Of a DNA stretch of 64,000 nucleotides, positions 27,281-36,482 are shown one piece after another. The stretch's first letter is position 1, and the number at the start of each line of letters is the position of its first letter. The notes below the pieces were generated by a model, which was not told the DNA's origin, did not search any database, and was given only the letters and a program-made list of their open reading frames with translations. The DNA is taken from positions 434,001 through 498,000 of the forward strand of contig NC_007925.1 of the NCBI RefSeq assembly GCF_000013745.1, in the 5' to 3' direction. The stretch is from Rhodopseudomonas_A palustris_F. Lineage in GTDB: Bacteria; Pseudomonadota; Alphaproteobacteria; Rhizobiales; Xanthobacteraceae. Position numbers and translations under genes: made by a program.

Positions 27281-29230
27281 ATGACCGACAACACGAAGGA
27301 CAGTAAGGGTGTCAGCCGGCGTACGCTGCTCGGAACCACGGCCGCGGCGGCCGGTGTCGGCCTCGCGGGCGGGATCGCGCTGACCGGCGACGGCACCGGG
27401 CTGATCGCCACGGCCGACGCCCAGACCAAAGCCGCGCCGACGCTGCCGGCGCGTCCGGCGATCCAGAAGGCCGAGGTGGCCCCGGGCGAACTCGACGAAT
27501 ACTACACGTTCTTCTCCAGCGGCCAGACCGGCGAATTGCGGATCGTCGGCCTGCCGTCGATGCGCGAACTGATGCGGGTGCCGGTGTTCAACCGCTGCAG
27601 CGCCACCGGCTGGGGCCAGACCAATGAAAGCCTGAAGATTCTGACCGAAGGGCTGCTGCCGGAAAGCCGCGAATTCCTGAAGACCCGCGGCGGCACCTAT
27701 ATGAACGGCGATCTGCATCACCCGCATCTGTCGTTCACCGAGGGCACCTATGACGGCCGCTACGCCTTCATGAACGACAAGGCCAACACCCGCGTCGCAC
27801 GCGTCCGGCTCGACGTGATGAAATGCGACAAGATCATCCAGCTGCCGAACCAGCACACCGTGCACGGCTTGCGGGTGCAGAAATATCCGCGCACCGGCTA
27901 CGTGTTCTGCAACGGCGAAGACCGCGTGCCGCTGCCCAACGACGGCAGCAATCTCGACAAGTCCAAGGATTATCACGCGATCTTCACCGCGATCGACGGC
28001 GACACCATGAAGGTGGCCTGGCAGGTGATGGTCGACGGCAATCTCGACAATGTCGACGCCGACTACCAGGGCAAATATGCCTTCGCGACCTGCTACAACT
28101 CCGAAGAAGGCGTCAACGCCGCGGAGATGACCGCCAACGAGCAGGACTGGGTGGTGATCTTCAACATCAAGCGCATCGAAGAGGCGGTGAAGAAGGGCGA
28201 CTTCAAGGAAATGGGCGGCGTGCCGGTGATCGACGGCCGCCACGGCTCGCGCTACACCCGCTACGTGCCGGTCTCCAACAGCCCGCACGGCATGAACACC
28301 GCGCCGGACGGCATCCACATCGTCGCCAACGGCAAGCTGTCGCCGACCGTCACGGTGATGGACGTGCGCAAATTCGACGACCTGTTCGACGACAAGATCA
28401 AGCCGCGCGACGTCGTGGTCGCCGAACCGCAGCTCGGGCTCGGCCCGTTGCACACCGCCTATGACGGCCGCGGCAACGCCTACACCACGCTGTTCCTCGA
28501 CAGCCAGATCTGCAAATGGAACATCGATCTCGCCAAGCGCGCCTTCAAGGGCGAGAAGGTCGACCCGATCATCGACAAGATCGACGTGCACTATCAGCCC
28601 GGCCACAATCATTCCTCGATGGGTCAGACCAAAGAGGCCGACGGAAAATGGCTGATCTCGCTGAACAAGTTCTCCAAGGACCGCTTCCTCAACGTCGGCC
28701 CGCTGAAGCCGGAGAACGATCAGCTGATCGACATCTCCGGCGAGAAGATGAAGCTGATCCACGACGGCCCGAGCTTCGCCGAGCCGCATGACGCCACCAT
28801 CGTTCACCGCTCCAAGATCAACCCGATCTCGATCTGGAACCGGGCCGATCCGATGTTCGAGGACGCGGTGAAGCAGGCCAAGCTCGACGGCGTCAAACTG
28901 GAGAGCGACTCCAAGGTGATCCGCGACGGCGACAAGGTGCGGGTCTACATGACCTCGCAGGCGCCGGCGTTCGGGCTGGAGAAGTTCCAGGTCAAGCAGG
29001 GCGACAAGGTGACCGTCTACGTCACCAACATCGACGACGTCGAGGATCTCACCCACGGCTTCTCGATCGTCAACTACGGCATCCAGATGGAAGTGGCCCC
29101 GCAGGCCACCGCCTCGGTGACGTTCTCGGCCGATCGCGCCGGGGTGTATTGGTACTACTGCTCGTGGTTCTGCCACGCCATGCACATGGAGATGAAAGGC
29201 CGCATGCTGGTCGAACCGAAGACGGTGTGA
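27281..29230 (+). CDS. nosZ: Nitrous oxide reductase, clade I (TAT-exported)
   Basis: Reduces N2O to N2 in the periplasm using copper centres CuZ and CuA. The 649 residues begin with a TAT signal (SRRTLLGTTAAAAGVGLAGG), which marks clade I. The seven CuZ histidines are traceable in DLHHPHLSF, NQHTVHGLR, SPHGMN, GPLHTAYDG, PGHNHSS and EPHDATIVH. The C-terminal CuA domain has HGFSIVNYG and YYCSWFCHAMHMEMKGRM with the two Cys, Trp, His and Met ligands. A strong AGGAGG site precedes the ATG. All key ligands appear intact, so the enzyme should work. Confidence 0.98.
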   Translation: MTDNTKDSKGVSRRTLLGTTAAAAGVGLAGGIALTGDGTGLIATADAQTKAAPTLPARPAIQKAEVAPGELDEYYTFFSSGQTGELRIVGLPSMRELMRVPVFNRCSATGWGQTNESLKILTEGLLPESREFLKTRGGTYMNGDLHHPHLSFTEGTYDGRYAFMNDKANTRVARVRLDVMKCDKIIQLPNQHTVHGLRVQKYPRTGYVFCNGEDRVPLPNDGSNLDKSKDYHAIFTAIDGDTMKVAWQVMVDGNLDNVDADYQGKYAFATCYNSEEGVNAAEMTANEQDWVVIFNIKRIEEAVKKGDFKEMGGVPVIDGRHGSRYTRYVPVSNSPHGMNTAPDGIHIVANGKLSPTVTVMDVRKFDDLFDDKIKPRDVVVAEPQLGLGPLHTAYDGRGNAYTTLFLDSQICKWNIDLAKRAFKGEKVDPIIDKIDVHYQPGHNHSSMGQTKEADGKWLISLNKFSKDRFLNVGPLKPENDQLIDISGEKMKLIHDGPSFAEPHDATIVHRSKINPISIWNRADPMFEDAVKQAKLDGVKLESDSKVIRDGDKVRVYMTSQAPAFGLEKFQVKQGDKVTVYVTNIDDVEDLTHGFSIVNYGIQMEVAPQATASVTFSADRAGVYWYYCSWFCHAMHMEMKGRMLVEPKTV

Positions 29231-29270
29231 CGACTTCGGCGGCAGGACGAAACTGAACCCTAATGGGACT

Positions 29271-29410
29271 CGTGTCCCGGGCGCGGAGCGGCGCTCTTCG
29301 CGCCGCCCCCGCAGAACCGGGACCGTTACGAACACTGCGTTCCGTAACGGCCCCGGATCTGCAGCGCACCACGCCGCAAGCGCGGCGCTGTGCACTGCGT
29401 CCGGGGCACG
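29271..29410. repeat. Interspersed repeat family B, copy 3
   Basis: 140 bases between nosZ and nosD, beginning CGTGTCCCGGGCGCGGAG and ending TGCGTCCGGGGCACG. It interrupts an otherwise tight operon and could affect transcription into nosD. Confidence 0.88.
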
Positions 29411-29475
29411 CCGATAACGAACTGAAACGCTCGAGTTACCTGAACGCCTTTCGCGTCACACTCTGAGGACCACAC

Positions 29476-30840
29476 GTGCCGCTTCGGTTGCGTCTCATTC
29501 CCGCGGTGCTGTTCGCCGCCGCCGCCAGCTCCGCACTCGCGGAGACCATCGGCGTGGCGCCGGGGCAGCCGCTGCAGGCGGTGCTGGACCGCGCGCAGGA
29601 CGGCGACGTCATCGCGGTTGCGGCCGGCGAGCATCCCGGCGCGATCACGATCGCGCGGCGCCTCACGATTGCCGGCGAACCCGGCGCGATCTTGGCCGGC
29701 AACGGCGCCGGCACGGTGATCAAAGTCACCGCGCCGGATGTGGTGATTCGCGGCCTCACCATCAAAAACTCCGGCCGCGATCTGCAGACCATGGATTCCG
29801 GCATCTTCCTCGAGCAGAGCGCCGAGCGCGCACTGGTCGAGAACAATCGGCTGCAGGGCAATCTGTTCGGCGTTTACGTGCACGGCGCCACCGGATCGCG
29901 CGTGCAAGGCAACGTGATCGAAGGCTTGCGCGACATCCGACTCGCTGAGGCCGGCAACGGCGTTTCGGTGTGGAACGCGCCCGAGGTGACGATCGCCGAC
30001 AATACGTTCCGCTACGGCCGCGATGGCATCTTCACCATCACCAGCAAGAACGATCGCTTCATCAACAACCGCTTCGAGAACGTCCGCTTCGCGGTGCACT
30101 ACATGTACACCAACGACAGCGAAGTTTCGGGCAACCTCTCGATCGGCAACCACGCCGGCTTCGCCATCATGTATTCCAACCGGCTGACCATCCGCGGCAA
30201 CGTCTCGGATCGCGACCGCGACTACGGGTTGCTGTTCAACTACGCCAACTACGCCGCGATCGAGGGCAACCGCGTCAGCGGCGGCTCGCTCGCCAATATC
30301 GGCAACGGCCGTGACGAAGGGAGCGACGACGAGAAGGGCATGCTGCCGGAGGCCAAGCCCGCGCAAGCCGGATCGTCGCAAGACGGCCCGCAGAAATGCG
30401 TGTTCATCTACAACGCCAACCACAACAAGTTTCGCGACAACTGGTTCGAGCGCTGCGGCATCGGCATCCATTTCACCGCGGGCTCCGAAGGCAACGAGAT
30501 CACCGGCAACGCCTTCATCGGCAACCGCAACCAGGTGAAATATGTCGGCACCCGCAACCTCGACTGGTCGAAGGGCGGCCGCGGCAATTACTGGAGCGAC
30601 AACCCGGCGTTCGATCTCGACGGCGACGGCATCGCCGACACCGCTTATCGGCCCAACGATCTGGTCGACCGCGTGCTGTGGACCGCGCCGTCGGCGAAAG
30701 TCTTGATCAACAGCCCGGCGGTGCAGGTGCTGCGCTGGGCGCAGAGCCAGTTTCCGGCGCTGTATCCCGGCGGCGTGATCGACACCCATCCGCTGATCGC
30801 GCCGCCGCCGAAGCCTTCTGCGACGCGGGGCCAGCCATGA
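29476..30840 (+). CDS. nosD: NosD, periplasmic CuZ maturation protein
   Basis: Periplasmic right-handed beta-helix protein that works with the NosFY transporter to supply sulfur for CuZ assembly. The 454 residues begin with a signal peptide (RLIPAVLFAAAASSALAE) and contain CASH/parallel beta-helix repeats such as VVIRGLTIKNSG, NNRLQGNLFGVYV, NRFENVRFAVHYMYTND and NRLTIRGNVSDRDRDYG. The start is GTG 29476 with GAGGAC upstream. The last four bases overlap nosF (ATGA). Confidence 0.95.
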   Translation: MPLRLRLIPAVLFAAAASSALAETIGVAPGQPLQAVLDRAQDGDVIAVAAGEHPGAITIARRLTIAGEPGAILAGNGAGTVIKVTAPDVVIRGLTIKNSGRDLQTMDSGIFLEQSAERALVENNRLQGNLFGVYVHGATGSRVQGNVIEGLRDIRLAEAGNGVSVWNAPEVTIADNTFRYGRDGIFTITSKNDRFINNRFENVRFAVHYMYTNDSEVSGNLSIGNHAGFAIMYSNRLTIRGNVSDRDRDYGLLFNYANYAAIEGNRVSGGSLANIGNGRDEGSDDEKGMLPEAKPAQAGSSQDGPQKCVFIYNANHNKFRDNWFERCGIGIHFTAGSEGNEITGNAFIGNRNQVKYVGTRNLDWSKGGRGNYWSDNPAFDLDGDGIADTAYRPNDLVDRVLWTAPSAKVLINSPAVQVLRWAQSQFPALYPGGVIDTHPLIAPPPKPSATRGQP

Positions 30841-31742
30841 CCGCGACCGTCACCGTCAGCCACGTCGAGAAGCGCTACCGCGCGGTGCGGGCGCTGCGCG
30901 ATGTGTCGTTCGAATTGCTGCCGGGCCGGCTCAGCGCGCTGGTCGGCCACAACGGCGCCGGCAAGACCACGCTGATCAAGCTGATGCTGGGGCTGATCCG
31001 CGCCGAACACGGCGACATCCGCGTGCTCGACGAAGACCCAGCAGCCGGCGAATTCGCCGGCCGCCGGCTGCTCGGCTATCTGCCGGAGAACGTCGCCTTC
31101 AATGCGGCGTTGACCGGCCGCGAGACGCTGGCGTTCTACGCGCGGCTGAAACAGATCGCGCCCGCCAGTGCCTGGCCATTGCTGGAGCGCGTTGGGCTCG
31201 CCCCCGCCGCCGACCGCAAGGTCGGCACCTATTCCAAGGGCATGCGGCAGCGGCTTGGGCTGGCGCAAGCGCTGCTCGGCCGGCCGCGCGTGCTGCTGTT
31301 GGACGAGCCGACCACCGGGCTCGACCCGGCGCTGCGCCAGACCTTCTACGAAATCCTCGATGAATTGCGCGACGACGGCGCCACCGTGCTGATCTCCTCG
31401 CACGCGCTGAACGAACTCGAAGACCGCGCCGAACACGTGCTGATCATGAACCGCGGCGTGCTGGCGGCGCAGGGCACGATGAGCGAGCTGCGCAAAATCT
31501 CGCAGCTGCCGATCCGCGTCGCGATCGAGCTCGCCGACGACGGCGCTGTGCCCGACTGGATGAATGGCCCGCAGGACGCCGCGGCGCCGGGCCATGTGCT
31601 GCTGGTGCCGGACGACGCGCAGAAGATGGCGCTGCTGCGCGACGCCGCCGCCGATCCGCGGGTGCGCAATATCGAGATCGCCGCACCGACGCTGGATGAG
31701 CTCTACGCGCATTTCCTGAATCTGCAGGAGCCGGTCGCATGA
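30837..31742 (+). CDS. nosF: NosF, ABC transporter ATPase for CuZ maturation
   Basis: ATPase of the NosDFY complex, 301 residues, cytoplasmic. Walker A is GHNGAGKTTLIKL, the signature YSKGMRQRLGLAQALLG (SKGMRQR in place of SGGQ, as is usual for NosF) and Walker B VLLLDEPTTGLDP, followed by ISSHALNELEDR. Its ATG lies in the nosD stop and its own stop overlaps nosY, so translation is coupled. Confidence 0.95.
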   Translation: MTATVTVSHVEKRYRAVRALRDVSFELLPGRLSALVGHNGAGKTTLIKLMLGLIRAEHGDIRVLDEDPAAGEFAGRRLLGYLPENVAFNAALTGRETLAFYARLKQIAPASAWPLLERVGLAPAADRKVGTYSKGMRQRLGLAQALLGRPRVLLLDEPTTGLDPALRQTFYEILDELRDDGATVLISSHALNELEDRAEHVLIMNRGVLAAQGTMSELRKISQLPIRVAIELADDGAVPDWMNGPQDAAAPGHVLLVPDDAQKMALLRDAAADPRVRNIEIAAPTLDELYAHFLNLQEPVA

Positions 31743-32566
31743 GAACCATCGCCATCATCGCCGCCAAGGAAATCCAGGAAGGCTTGCGCAACCGCTGGGT
31801 GCTGGCGACCACGCTGTTGCTCGCAGCCCTGGCGCTGTCGCTGAGCTTCCTCGGCAGCGCGCCGACCGGCAATGTCGGCGCCGGCGCGCTCGACGTCGTC
31901 GTGGTCTCGCTCTCCAGCCTGACCATCTTCCTGTTGCCGCTGATTGCCCTCTTGATCTCGCACGACGCCGTGGTCGGCGAGATGGAGCGCGGCACGATGA
32001 TTCTGCTGCTCAGCTATCCGGTCGGCCGCGGCCAGGTGATTTTGGGCAAATTCGCAGGCCACGTGCTGATCCTCGGCTTCGCCACCGTGATCGGCTACGG
32101 CGCCGCCGGCCTCGCGCTGATGCTGACTGGCGCCTCGGCGCTGGCGGCGAGCTGGTACGCGTTCGGCGCCATGCTCGGCAGTTCGGTGATGCTCGGCGCG
32201 GTGTTCGTGGCGATCGGCTACCTGATCTCGAGTCTCGTGCGCGACCGCGGCACCGCGGCGGGCCTCTCGATCGGGGTCTGGCTGTTGATGGTGCTGGTGT
32301 TCGACATGGCGCTGTTGGGCATCCTGGTGGTCGACCAAGGACGCATCATTTCCGGGCCGATCCTGAACGCGCTGCTGTTTCTCAACCCGACCGATCTGTA
32401 CCGGCTGACCAATCTGACCGGCTTCAACGTCAGCCAGTTTTCCGGGATGGCCGGGCTCGCCGGCAGCACCAATCCCGGACTGTGGCCCTTGCTACTCGGG
32501 CTGTCGGTGTGGATCGCGGTGCCGCTGGGGCTGTCGATGCTGTCGTTTGCGCGGAGGGAATTATGA
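31739..32566 (+). CDS. nosY: NosY, ABC transporter permease for CuZ maturation
   Basis: Membrane subunit of NosDFY, 275 residues with about six hydrophobic helices. The N-terminus MRTIAIIAAKEIQEGLRNRW and the segment LLIALLISHDAVVGEMERG (here LPLIALLISHDAVVGEMERG) are typical of NosY/ABC-2 permeases, followed by TMILLLSYPVGRGQVILGKF. Overlaps nosF and nosL by four bases each. Confidence 0.95.
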   Translation: MRTIAIIAAKEIQEGLRNRWVLATTLLLAALALSLSFLGSAPTGNVGAGALDVVVVSLSSLTIFLLPLIALLISHDAVVGEMERGTMILLLSYPVGRGQVILGKFAGHVLILGFATVIGYGAAGLALMLTGASALAASWYAFGAMLGSSVMLGAVFVAIGYLISSLVRDRGTAAGLSIGVWLLMVLVFDMALLGILVVDQGRIISGPILNALLFLNPTDLYRLTNLTGFNVSQFSGMAGLAGSTNPGLWPLLLGLSVWIAVPLGLSMLSFARREL

Positions 32567-33108
32567 AACTGCGTCTGATCCTGGCGCTCGCCGCCGCCGT
32601 CACTCTTGCCGGGTGCAAAGAGGACACCGTCGCCACCGCGCCGCCGGCGGTGGCGCTGAACGCCGACGCCATGGGGGTGTTCTGCGGCATGAATCTGATG
32701 GAGCATCCCGGCCCCAAGGGCCAGATCATCACCGCCGGCCGGATCGATCCGTACTGGTTCTCCTCGGCCCGCGACACCGTCGCCTTCACGCTGATGCCGG
32801 ACCAACCGCGCGACATCCGCGCCATCTACGTCTCCGACATGGGCCGCGCGGCGAGCTGGGACGCGCCGGGCGACACCAACTGGATCGACGCGAGGAAAGC
32901 GCTGTTCGTGATCGGCGGCCGCAAGCAGGGCGGCATGGGCGCCGCCGAAGCGGTGCCGTTCGGCGAACGCGCCGCCGCCGAGGCGTTCGTCGCGGCGAAT
33001 GGCGGCCGGGTGGTGACGTTCGACAAGATTCCCGCCGACTACGTGCTCGGCAGCGAGCCGCCGGCGGCGGCCAACGAGCCTGAGCATTCCGACGTGCGGA
33101 CCAACTGA
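32563..33108 (+). CDS. nosL: NosL, outer-membrane copper lipoprotein
   Basis: Delivers Cu(I) to apo-NosZ. The 181-residue precursor is a lipoprotein with lipobox LAGC (Cys18). The copper-binding motif region is FCGMNLMEHPGPKGQI. ATG at 32563 overlaps the nosY stop (ATGA). The C-terminal part YVLGSEPPAAANEPEH is a low-complexity tail. Confidence 0.94.
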   Translation: MKLRLILALAAAVTLAGCKEDTVATAPPAVALNADAMGVFCGMNLMEHPGPKGQIITAGRIDPYWFSSARDTVAFTLMPDQPRDIRAIYVSDMGRAASWDAPGDTNWIDARKALFVIGGRKQGGMGAAEAVPFGERAAAEAFVAANGGRVVTFDKIPADYVLGSEPPAAANEPEHSDVRTN

Positions 33109-33126
33109 TTGAACGAGGAGCGGCCG

Positions 33127-34128
33127 ATGCCGACGCCATCTCTGACACGCCGTCGCCTGATCACCATCGCGGCGACCGCCGCGGGCGCAGGCCTGCTCGG
33201 CCGCGCCGGTCTGGCGCGCGCCGCCACCGAGCCGCTGCGCTGGCAGGGCCAGGCGCTCGGCGCCCAGGTGTCGCTCGAGATCTATCACCCGGACCGCGCC
33301 GCGGCGGAGCGGCTGATCGCGTTGTCGCTCGCCGAAGTGCGGCGGCTGGAGCGGCAGTTCAGCCTGTATCAGCCGGACTCCGCGATCTGCGACCTCAACC
33401 GCAGCGGCGTGCTGATCGCGCCGGACCCCGACATGGTGACGCTGCTGCAGGCCGCGCTGCGCTTCGCGCAACTCACCGGCGGCGCGTTCGATCCCACCGT
33501 GCAGCCGCTGTGGCGGCTCTACCAGGCGCATTTCGCCGCGGCGCAGCCGGATCCCGAGGGGCCGTCGGCCGAAGCGTTGGCCCAGGCCATGGCGCGGGTC
33601 GGCCATGACGGGCTGCGGGTCACGCCGGACCGCGTCGTGCTGCTGAAGCCGGGTGCCGCGATCACGCTGAACGGCATCGCGCAAGGCTATGCCACCGACA
33701 AGGTGGTGGCGCTGTTGCGCGGCGCGGGGCTGTCGACCACGCTGGTCGACATGGGCGAAATCCGCGCGCTCGGCGCCCGGCCCGACGGCACGCCATGGCG
33801 CGTCGGCCTCGCCGATCCGGACCAGGTCGGCGCCATCACCGAAACCATCGATCTCGTCGACCGCGCGGTGGCGACCTCCGCCGGCGCCGGCTTCCGCTTC
33901 GATCACGAAGGCCGCTTCACCCACCTGTTCGATCCGGCAACCGGCCGCAGCCCCGCGCGCTACCGCAGCGTCAGCGTGCTGGCGCCGACCGCCACTGAAG
34001 CCGACGCGCTCTCCACCGCGTTCAGCCTGCTGCCGCGGGACAAGATCGAAGGCATCGTCGGCGAGCGTCCGGGCGTGCAGGCCCGGATGATGGATCTGGA
34101 TGGTCGGTTGAGCTGCTGCGGGGCGTGA
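33127..34128 (+). CDS. nosX: NosX, ApbE-like FMN transferase
   Basis: Transfers FMN to a Thr of NosR. The 333 residues start with a TAT-type signal (TRRRLITIAATAAGAGLLG). ApbE features include LERQFSLYQPDSAICDLNRSG in two halves, TGGAFDPTVQPLW, NGIAQGYATDKVVALL and the C-terminal ATSAGAGFRFDHEG. ATG 33127 with GAGGAG upstream is preferred to the TTG at 33109. The last residues LSCCGA and downstream bases are duplicated at 36839-36980, so the 3' end of this gene is an insertion boundary. Confidence 0.95.
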   Translation: MPTPSLTRRRLITIAATAAGAGLLGRAGLARAATEPLRWQGQALGAQVSLEIYHPDRAAAERLIALSLAEVRRLERQFSLYQPDSAICDLNRSGVLIAPDPDMVTLLQAALRFAQLTGGAFDPTVQPLWRLYQAHFAAAQPDPEGPSAEALAQAMARVGHDGLRVTPDRVVLLKPGAAITLNGIAQGYATDKVVALLRGAGLSTTLVDMGEIRALGARPDGTPWRVGLADPDQVGAITETIDLVDRAVATSAGAGFRFDHEGRFTHLFDPATGRSPARYRSVSVLAPTATEADALSTAFSLLPRDKIEGIVGERPGVQARMMDLDGRLSCCGA

Positions 34129-34130
34129 GG
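34109..34130. repeat. Left direct repeat at nosX 3' end (putative attachment site)
   Basis: TGAGCTGCTGCGGGGCGTGAGG, identical to 36879-36900. Similarity extends beyond the 22 identical bases on both sides: upstream into nosX codons and downstream to GCCGGATCGG and beyond, roughly 34080-34200 against 36840-36980. Confidence 0.85.
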
Positions 34131-34204
34131 TGGGGGTCTGCCGGATCGGTGGCGGCGCGAGTCGCTCGTGGAGCGGCGAGGCATCGGCCGAGCTGCAGCA
34201 AGGC

Positions 34205-34774
34205 TTATTCTTGTGCCGTGCCTCTGCGCTCCGCTCGCCACGCCGACCAGTCGATCGGGTCTGCATCGGAAGCAACGACCCGCAACCCCTCCGGGTCGAT
34301 GTGATCTGTAAAGAGAACCAAATTCTCACCATGCCATCGTGCACTGGGCACCAGCAGGCCGCTGAAACCTAGAAAATAGGCGGCGTCGGCAATCTCCTGG
34401 GTTCGGCCGTACTCTCTCTCGCTATAATTCTGCGTTCTAACGCCGAGATTTTCCAATGCGGCGAGGTCGACGAGCCTCAGCGTCTGGCCCGACGACGCCT
34501 CGATCGTGTGGGCAACGGATCTGATCTTCGAAGGAAAAACCGGCTGGCTTGAATACAGCGCGAAGATTTCCGCCAGCGCGCCTTGCCTGGTCAGGGAGGT
34601 GTAGAGAACGTCAAAAGTGCCATTGCACCATCGACTCTGCGACTTCCCAGCGAGAAGCGGATCCCGGCCTTGGGGCGTCACACGCCAGACCGCGCCGGAG
34701 AAATGATGACGAGGCATGCCGTCCAAGGCATCAAGCAACGCAACGTCGCGAGATTTCCGGATCTCAGCCGACAC
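34205..34774 (-). CDS. RES-domain toxin
   Basis: Probable NAD+-degrading toxin of a RES/Xre system. The 189 residues contain the RES fold: FSGAVWRVTPQGRDPL, then SRWCNGTFDVLYTSLTRQGALAEI (the Arg, Tyr/Ser and Glu region) and FLGFSGLLVPSARWHGENLVLF near the C-terminus. It begins on the base after the antitoxin stop, the usual antitoxin-toxin order. Family members cleave or phosphorylyse NAD+; that this one does is inferred. Confidence 0.88.
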   Translation of the reverse strand: MSAEIRKSRDVALLDALDGMPRHHFSGAVWRVTPQGRDPLLAGKSQSRWCNGTFDVLYTSLTRQGALAEIFALYSSQPVFPSKIRSVAHTIEASSGQTLRLVDLAALENLGVRTQNYSEREYGRTQEIADAAYFLGFSGLLVPSARWHGENLVLFTDHIDPEGLRVVASDADPIDWSAWRAERRGTAQE

Positions 34775-35113
34775 TTAGGTATAGGCCCCGGAATCGAGGT
34801 TTTCGATGATGCCAAGCACCAATTCGGTCTTGCCGGCGTTGATGAGATCGATGGCCTTCTCGCCGTCCAGCATGGGGTGCGGCGTGTGCAACCAGAGCCT
34901 GGTCTCGTCCGCGGTATAGAATTCGGCAAGCCGATCTACAACGTAGCGAAGCTCCGCAATGATCGTTTGAGTTTTGAGATCCGGAGTAGCCTTGCCGCTC
35001 GACCATCGCGACACGGTCGCCGGCGAGACCGCTACGATATTGGCGATGTCCTTGCCCTGAAGGCCGCCTTCGTCCCGCAGGACGTTGAGGATTTTCATCA
35101 CTGCTGTCGACAT
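34775..35113 (-). CDS. Xre/MbcA/ParS-type antitoxin
   Basis: A 112-residue protein with an N-terminal helix-turn-helix (GKDIANIVAVSPATVSRWSSGK, given here as IANIVAVSPATVSRW) and a C-terminal DUF2384 toxin-binding region (LWLHTPHPMLDGEKAIDLI). It precedes the RES toxin directly and should neutralise it and repress the pair. An ATG five codons in (MKILNVLRDE) is an alternative start. Confidence 0.88.
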   Translation of the reverse strand: MSTAVMKILNVLRDEGGLQGKDIANIVAVSPATVSRWSSGKATPDLKTQTIIAELRYVVDRLAEFYTADETRLWLHTPHPMLDGEKAIDLINAGKTELVLGIIENLDSGAYT

Positions 35114-35592
35114 TCAGCCTTGCCTGTCCTGTTGGACTTGATTGGTATTTTTTGATCCCGGCGGCGGGTGTCTTGGACGCTGATCCGTCGTCTCGCTTGT
35201 CTTAAGCAGGTCCTCTGGGACAGCCGGCATCCTGTCCGACCGAGGGCCCTTCGTCATCGGCATTTCCGACAGGCCGACCGGCAATCGCCGCTTCCCTGGG
35301 CAAGCCGACCTGGCGTTGTCGGGTCAGGCTCAAGAAATCGTTTGGCGCGAAGTTGCCCCGGAATCTGAGAAAGGGCGCCGAATGTGAGCGATCGGCTCCG
35401 CCTGACTATGAGGACTGAAACGTTCATCGCGCCTCCTAATTCACGATTGCATCTGAATTTCATAAAAGCAATGTCTGAAATCGATATGCAATTGCTTCTG
35501 CGTCATTGCCGAGTCCTTGGCAGCCCCCCGAATCTTGTTAGAAAAGCCGCTGCCTCGAAGACAGTCGGTTGAGGGCATAGGAGCAGTAAACC
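35114..35592. other. Intergenic part of island
   Basis: 479 bases between the antitoxin and the forward hypothetical gene. Its right part (about 35420-35540) is clearly richer in A and T than flanking DNA. It holds one possible small reverse frame (35254-35427) and probably the promoter of the toxin-antitoxin pair. No tRNA, terminator or transposase was seen. Confidence 0.4.
35254..35427 (-). CDS. Possible small protein upstream of toxin-antitoxin pair
   Basis: A 57-residue reverse frame starting MNVSVLIVRRSRSLTF. The only support is a perfect AGGAGG five bases before the ATG and its position 140 bases upstream of the antitoxin on the same strand. The sequence matches nothing I recognise, and it could be chance. 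Confidence 0.3.
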   Translation of the reverse strand: MNVSVLIVRRSRSLTFGALSQIPGQLRAKRFLEPDPTTPGRLAQGSGDCRSACRKCR

Positions 35593-36339
35593 ATGGCGCA
35601 GGGTGGTGATGTAATTCTCCAGATTCCGAGATTGCCATCCAGATGGGGCGTGGAACTGCGAGGAGATGCTGCGGACGTTGAGCAGGCCGCCTATTTGTTT
35701 AATGAGAACACTCAAATCTCCATCCAGAGTGGGATCACTTCGGACCCCAGCGCTACAGTGCTGATTGCGAGGGAGTTCGAGGTGCTTTCTAGTGCTCGGG
35801 ACGTTCACGACGCTGCGCAACGCATCGTAGATTTTCTCAATGGCATCCTGTTCGTCGATGACTCGGCACGGCGGCCGATCAGCACCGGCGGCATTCATGA
35901 ACAAAGACCAGACGGAACATGGATCATCGCAACCGTTTGCGCCTCCGCACAAGTTGTCCTGCGTGGGGTCAGCGCGAGGGGAATAGTGGCCGGACAATCC
36001 TCGGCCCAGCCTCACCAAACCTTGTGGATGGAGGTGGGCCTGAAAAACGGGGCAGTTGCAGATGTACTCACCTACTTGCGAGCAAAGCCAGATTGGTTCG
36101 ATCTCTATAAGGCTTATGAGGTAATGACCCGCGATGTCGGCCGAAAGAATGCGCACGGTCCTAAGTGGCCCAATGACATTGATGTCTTTAGACGCGACGC
36201 GCAACTTCACCGGCATTCCCGCGAATGGTGTTTACGTCAGCGCATCAGGACCGAAGGATCAATGACGCTTGAGGAAGCCAGCCGTTTGGTTCGAGCGATG
36301 GCGCAGGTGTGGCTGCAGTGGAAATGTCATAGGGTATAG
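35593..36339 (+). CDS. Uncharacterised protein in nosX island
   Basis: A 248-residue protein that I do not assign to a function. The N-terminal half looks like beta-rich sequence (LPSRWGVELRGDAADVEQAAYLF, read as LPSRWGVELRG). The C-terminal part PDWFDLYKAYEVMTRDVGRK and MTLEEASRLVRAMAQVWLQW resembles a group of hypothetical proteins found on bacterial islands. There is no signal peptide or membrane segment. The forward frame is preferred to the overlapping reverse frame (35503-36216), whose composition is less protein-like. Base composition is lower in GC than its neighbours. Confidence 0.6.
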   Translation: MAQGGDVILQIPRLPSRWGVELRGDAADVEQAAYLFNENTQISIQSGITSDPSATVLIAREFEVLSSARDVHDAAQRIVDFLNGILFVDDSARRPISTGGIHEQRPDGTWIIATVCASAQVVLRGVSARGIVAGQSSAQPHQTLWMEVGLKNGAVADVLTYLRAKPDWFDLYKAYEVMTRDVGRKNAHGPKWPNDIDVFRRDAQLHRHSREWCLRQRIRTEGSMTLEEASRLVRAMAQVWLQWKCHRV

Positions 36340-36482
36340 TCGTCCAGCGGTCGTCTGTCGCATCTTCCGAACTCTAATTGCAGCAGCAAATGTAACAGCT
36401 GCTCTCGGTTGCTGATACCAAACGGTTCGGGCGACGCGAAGAGCTGGACGATTTCAATGGGGATTAGCCTGAGGCAGACACT

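Noticed and set aside
24907..27429. An 840-codon reverse open frame across nosR
   Set aside because: It is antisense to nosR, rich in Arg, His, Gln and Asp as expected for the complement of GC-rich coding DNA, and has no recognisable domain.
27260..29395. A 711-codon reverse open frame across nosZ
   Set aside because: Shadow of nosZ on the complementary strand; nosZ has full ligand motifs.
34130..34372. Forward 80-codon frame after nosX
   Set aside because: Overlaps the RES toxin on the other strand and duplicates no known protein.
35503..36216. A 237-codon reverse frame in the island
   Set aside because: It overlaps the forward 248-residue frame, which has better helix patterning and an ATG just after a plausible leader.
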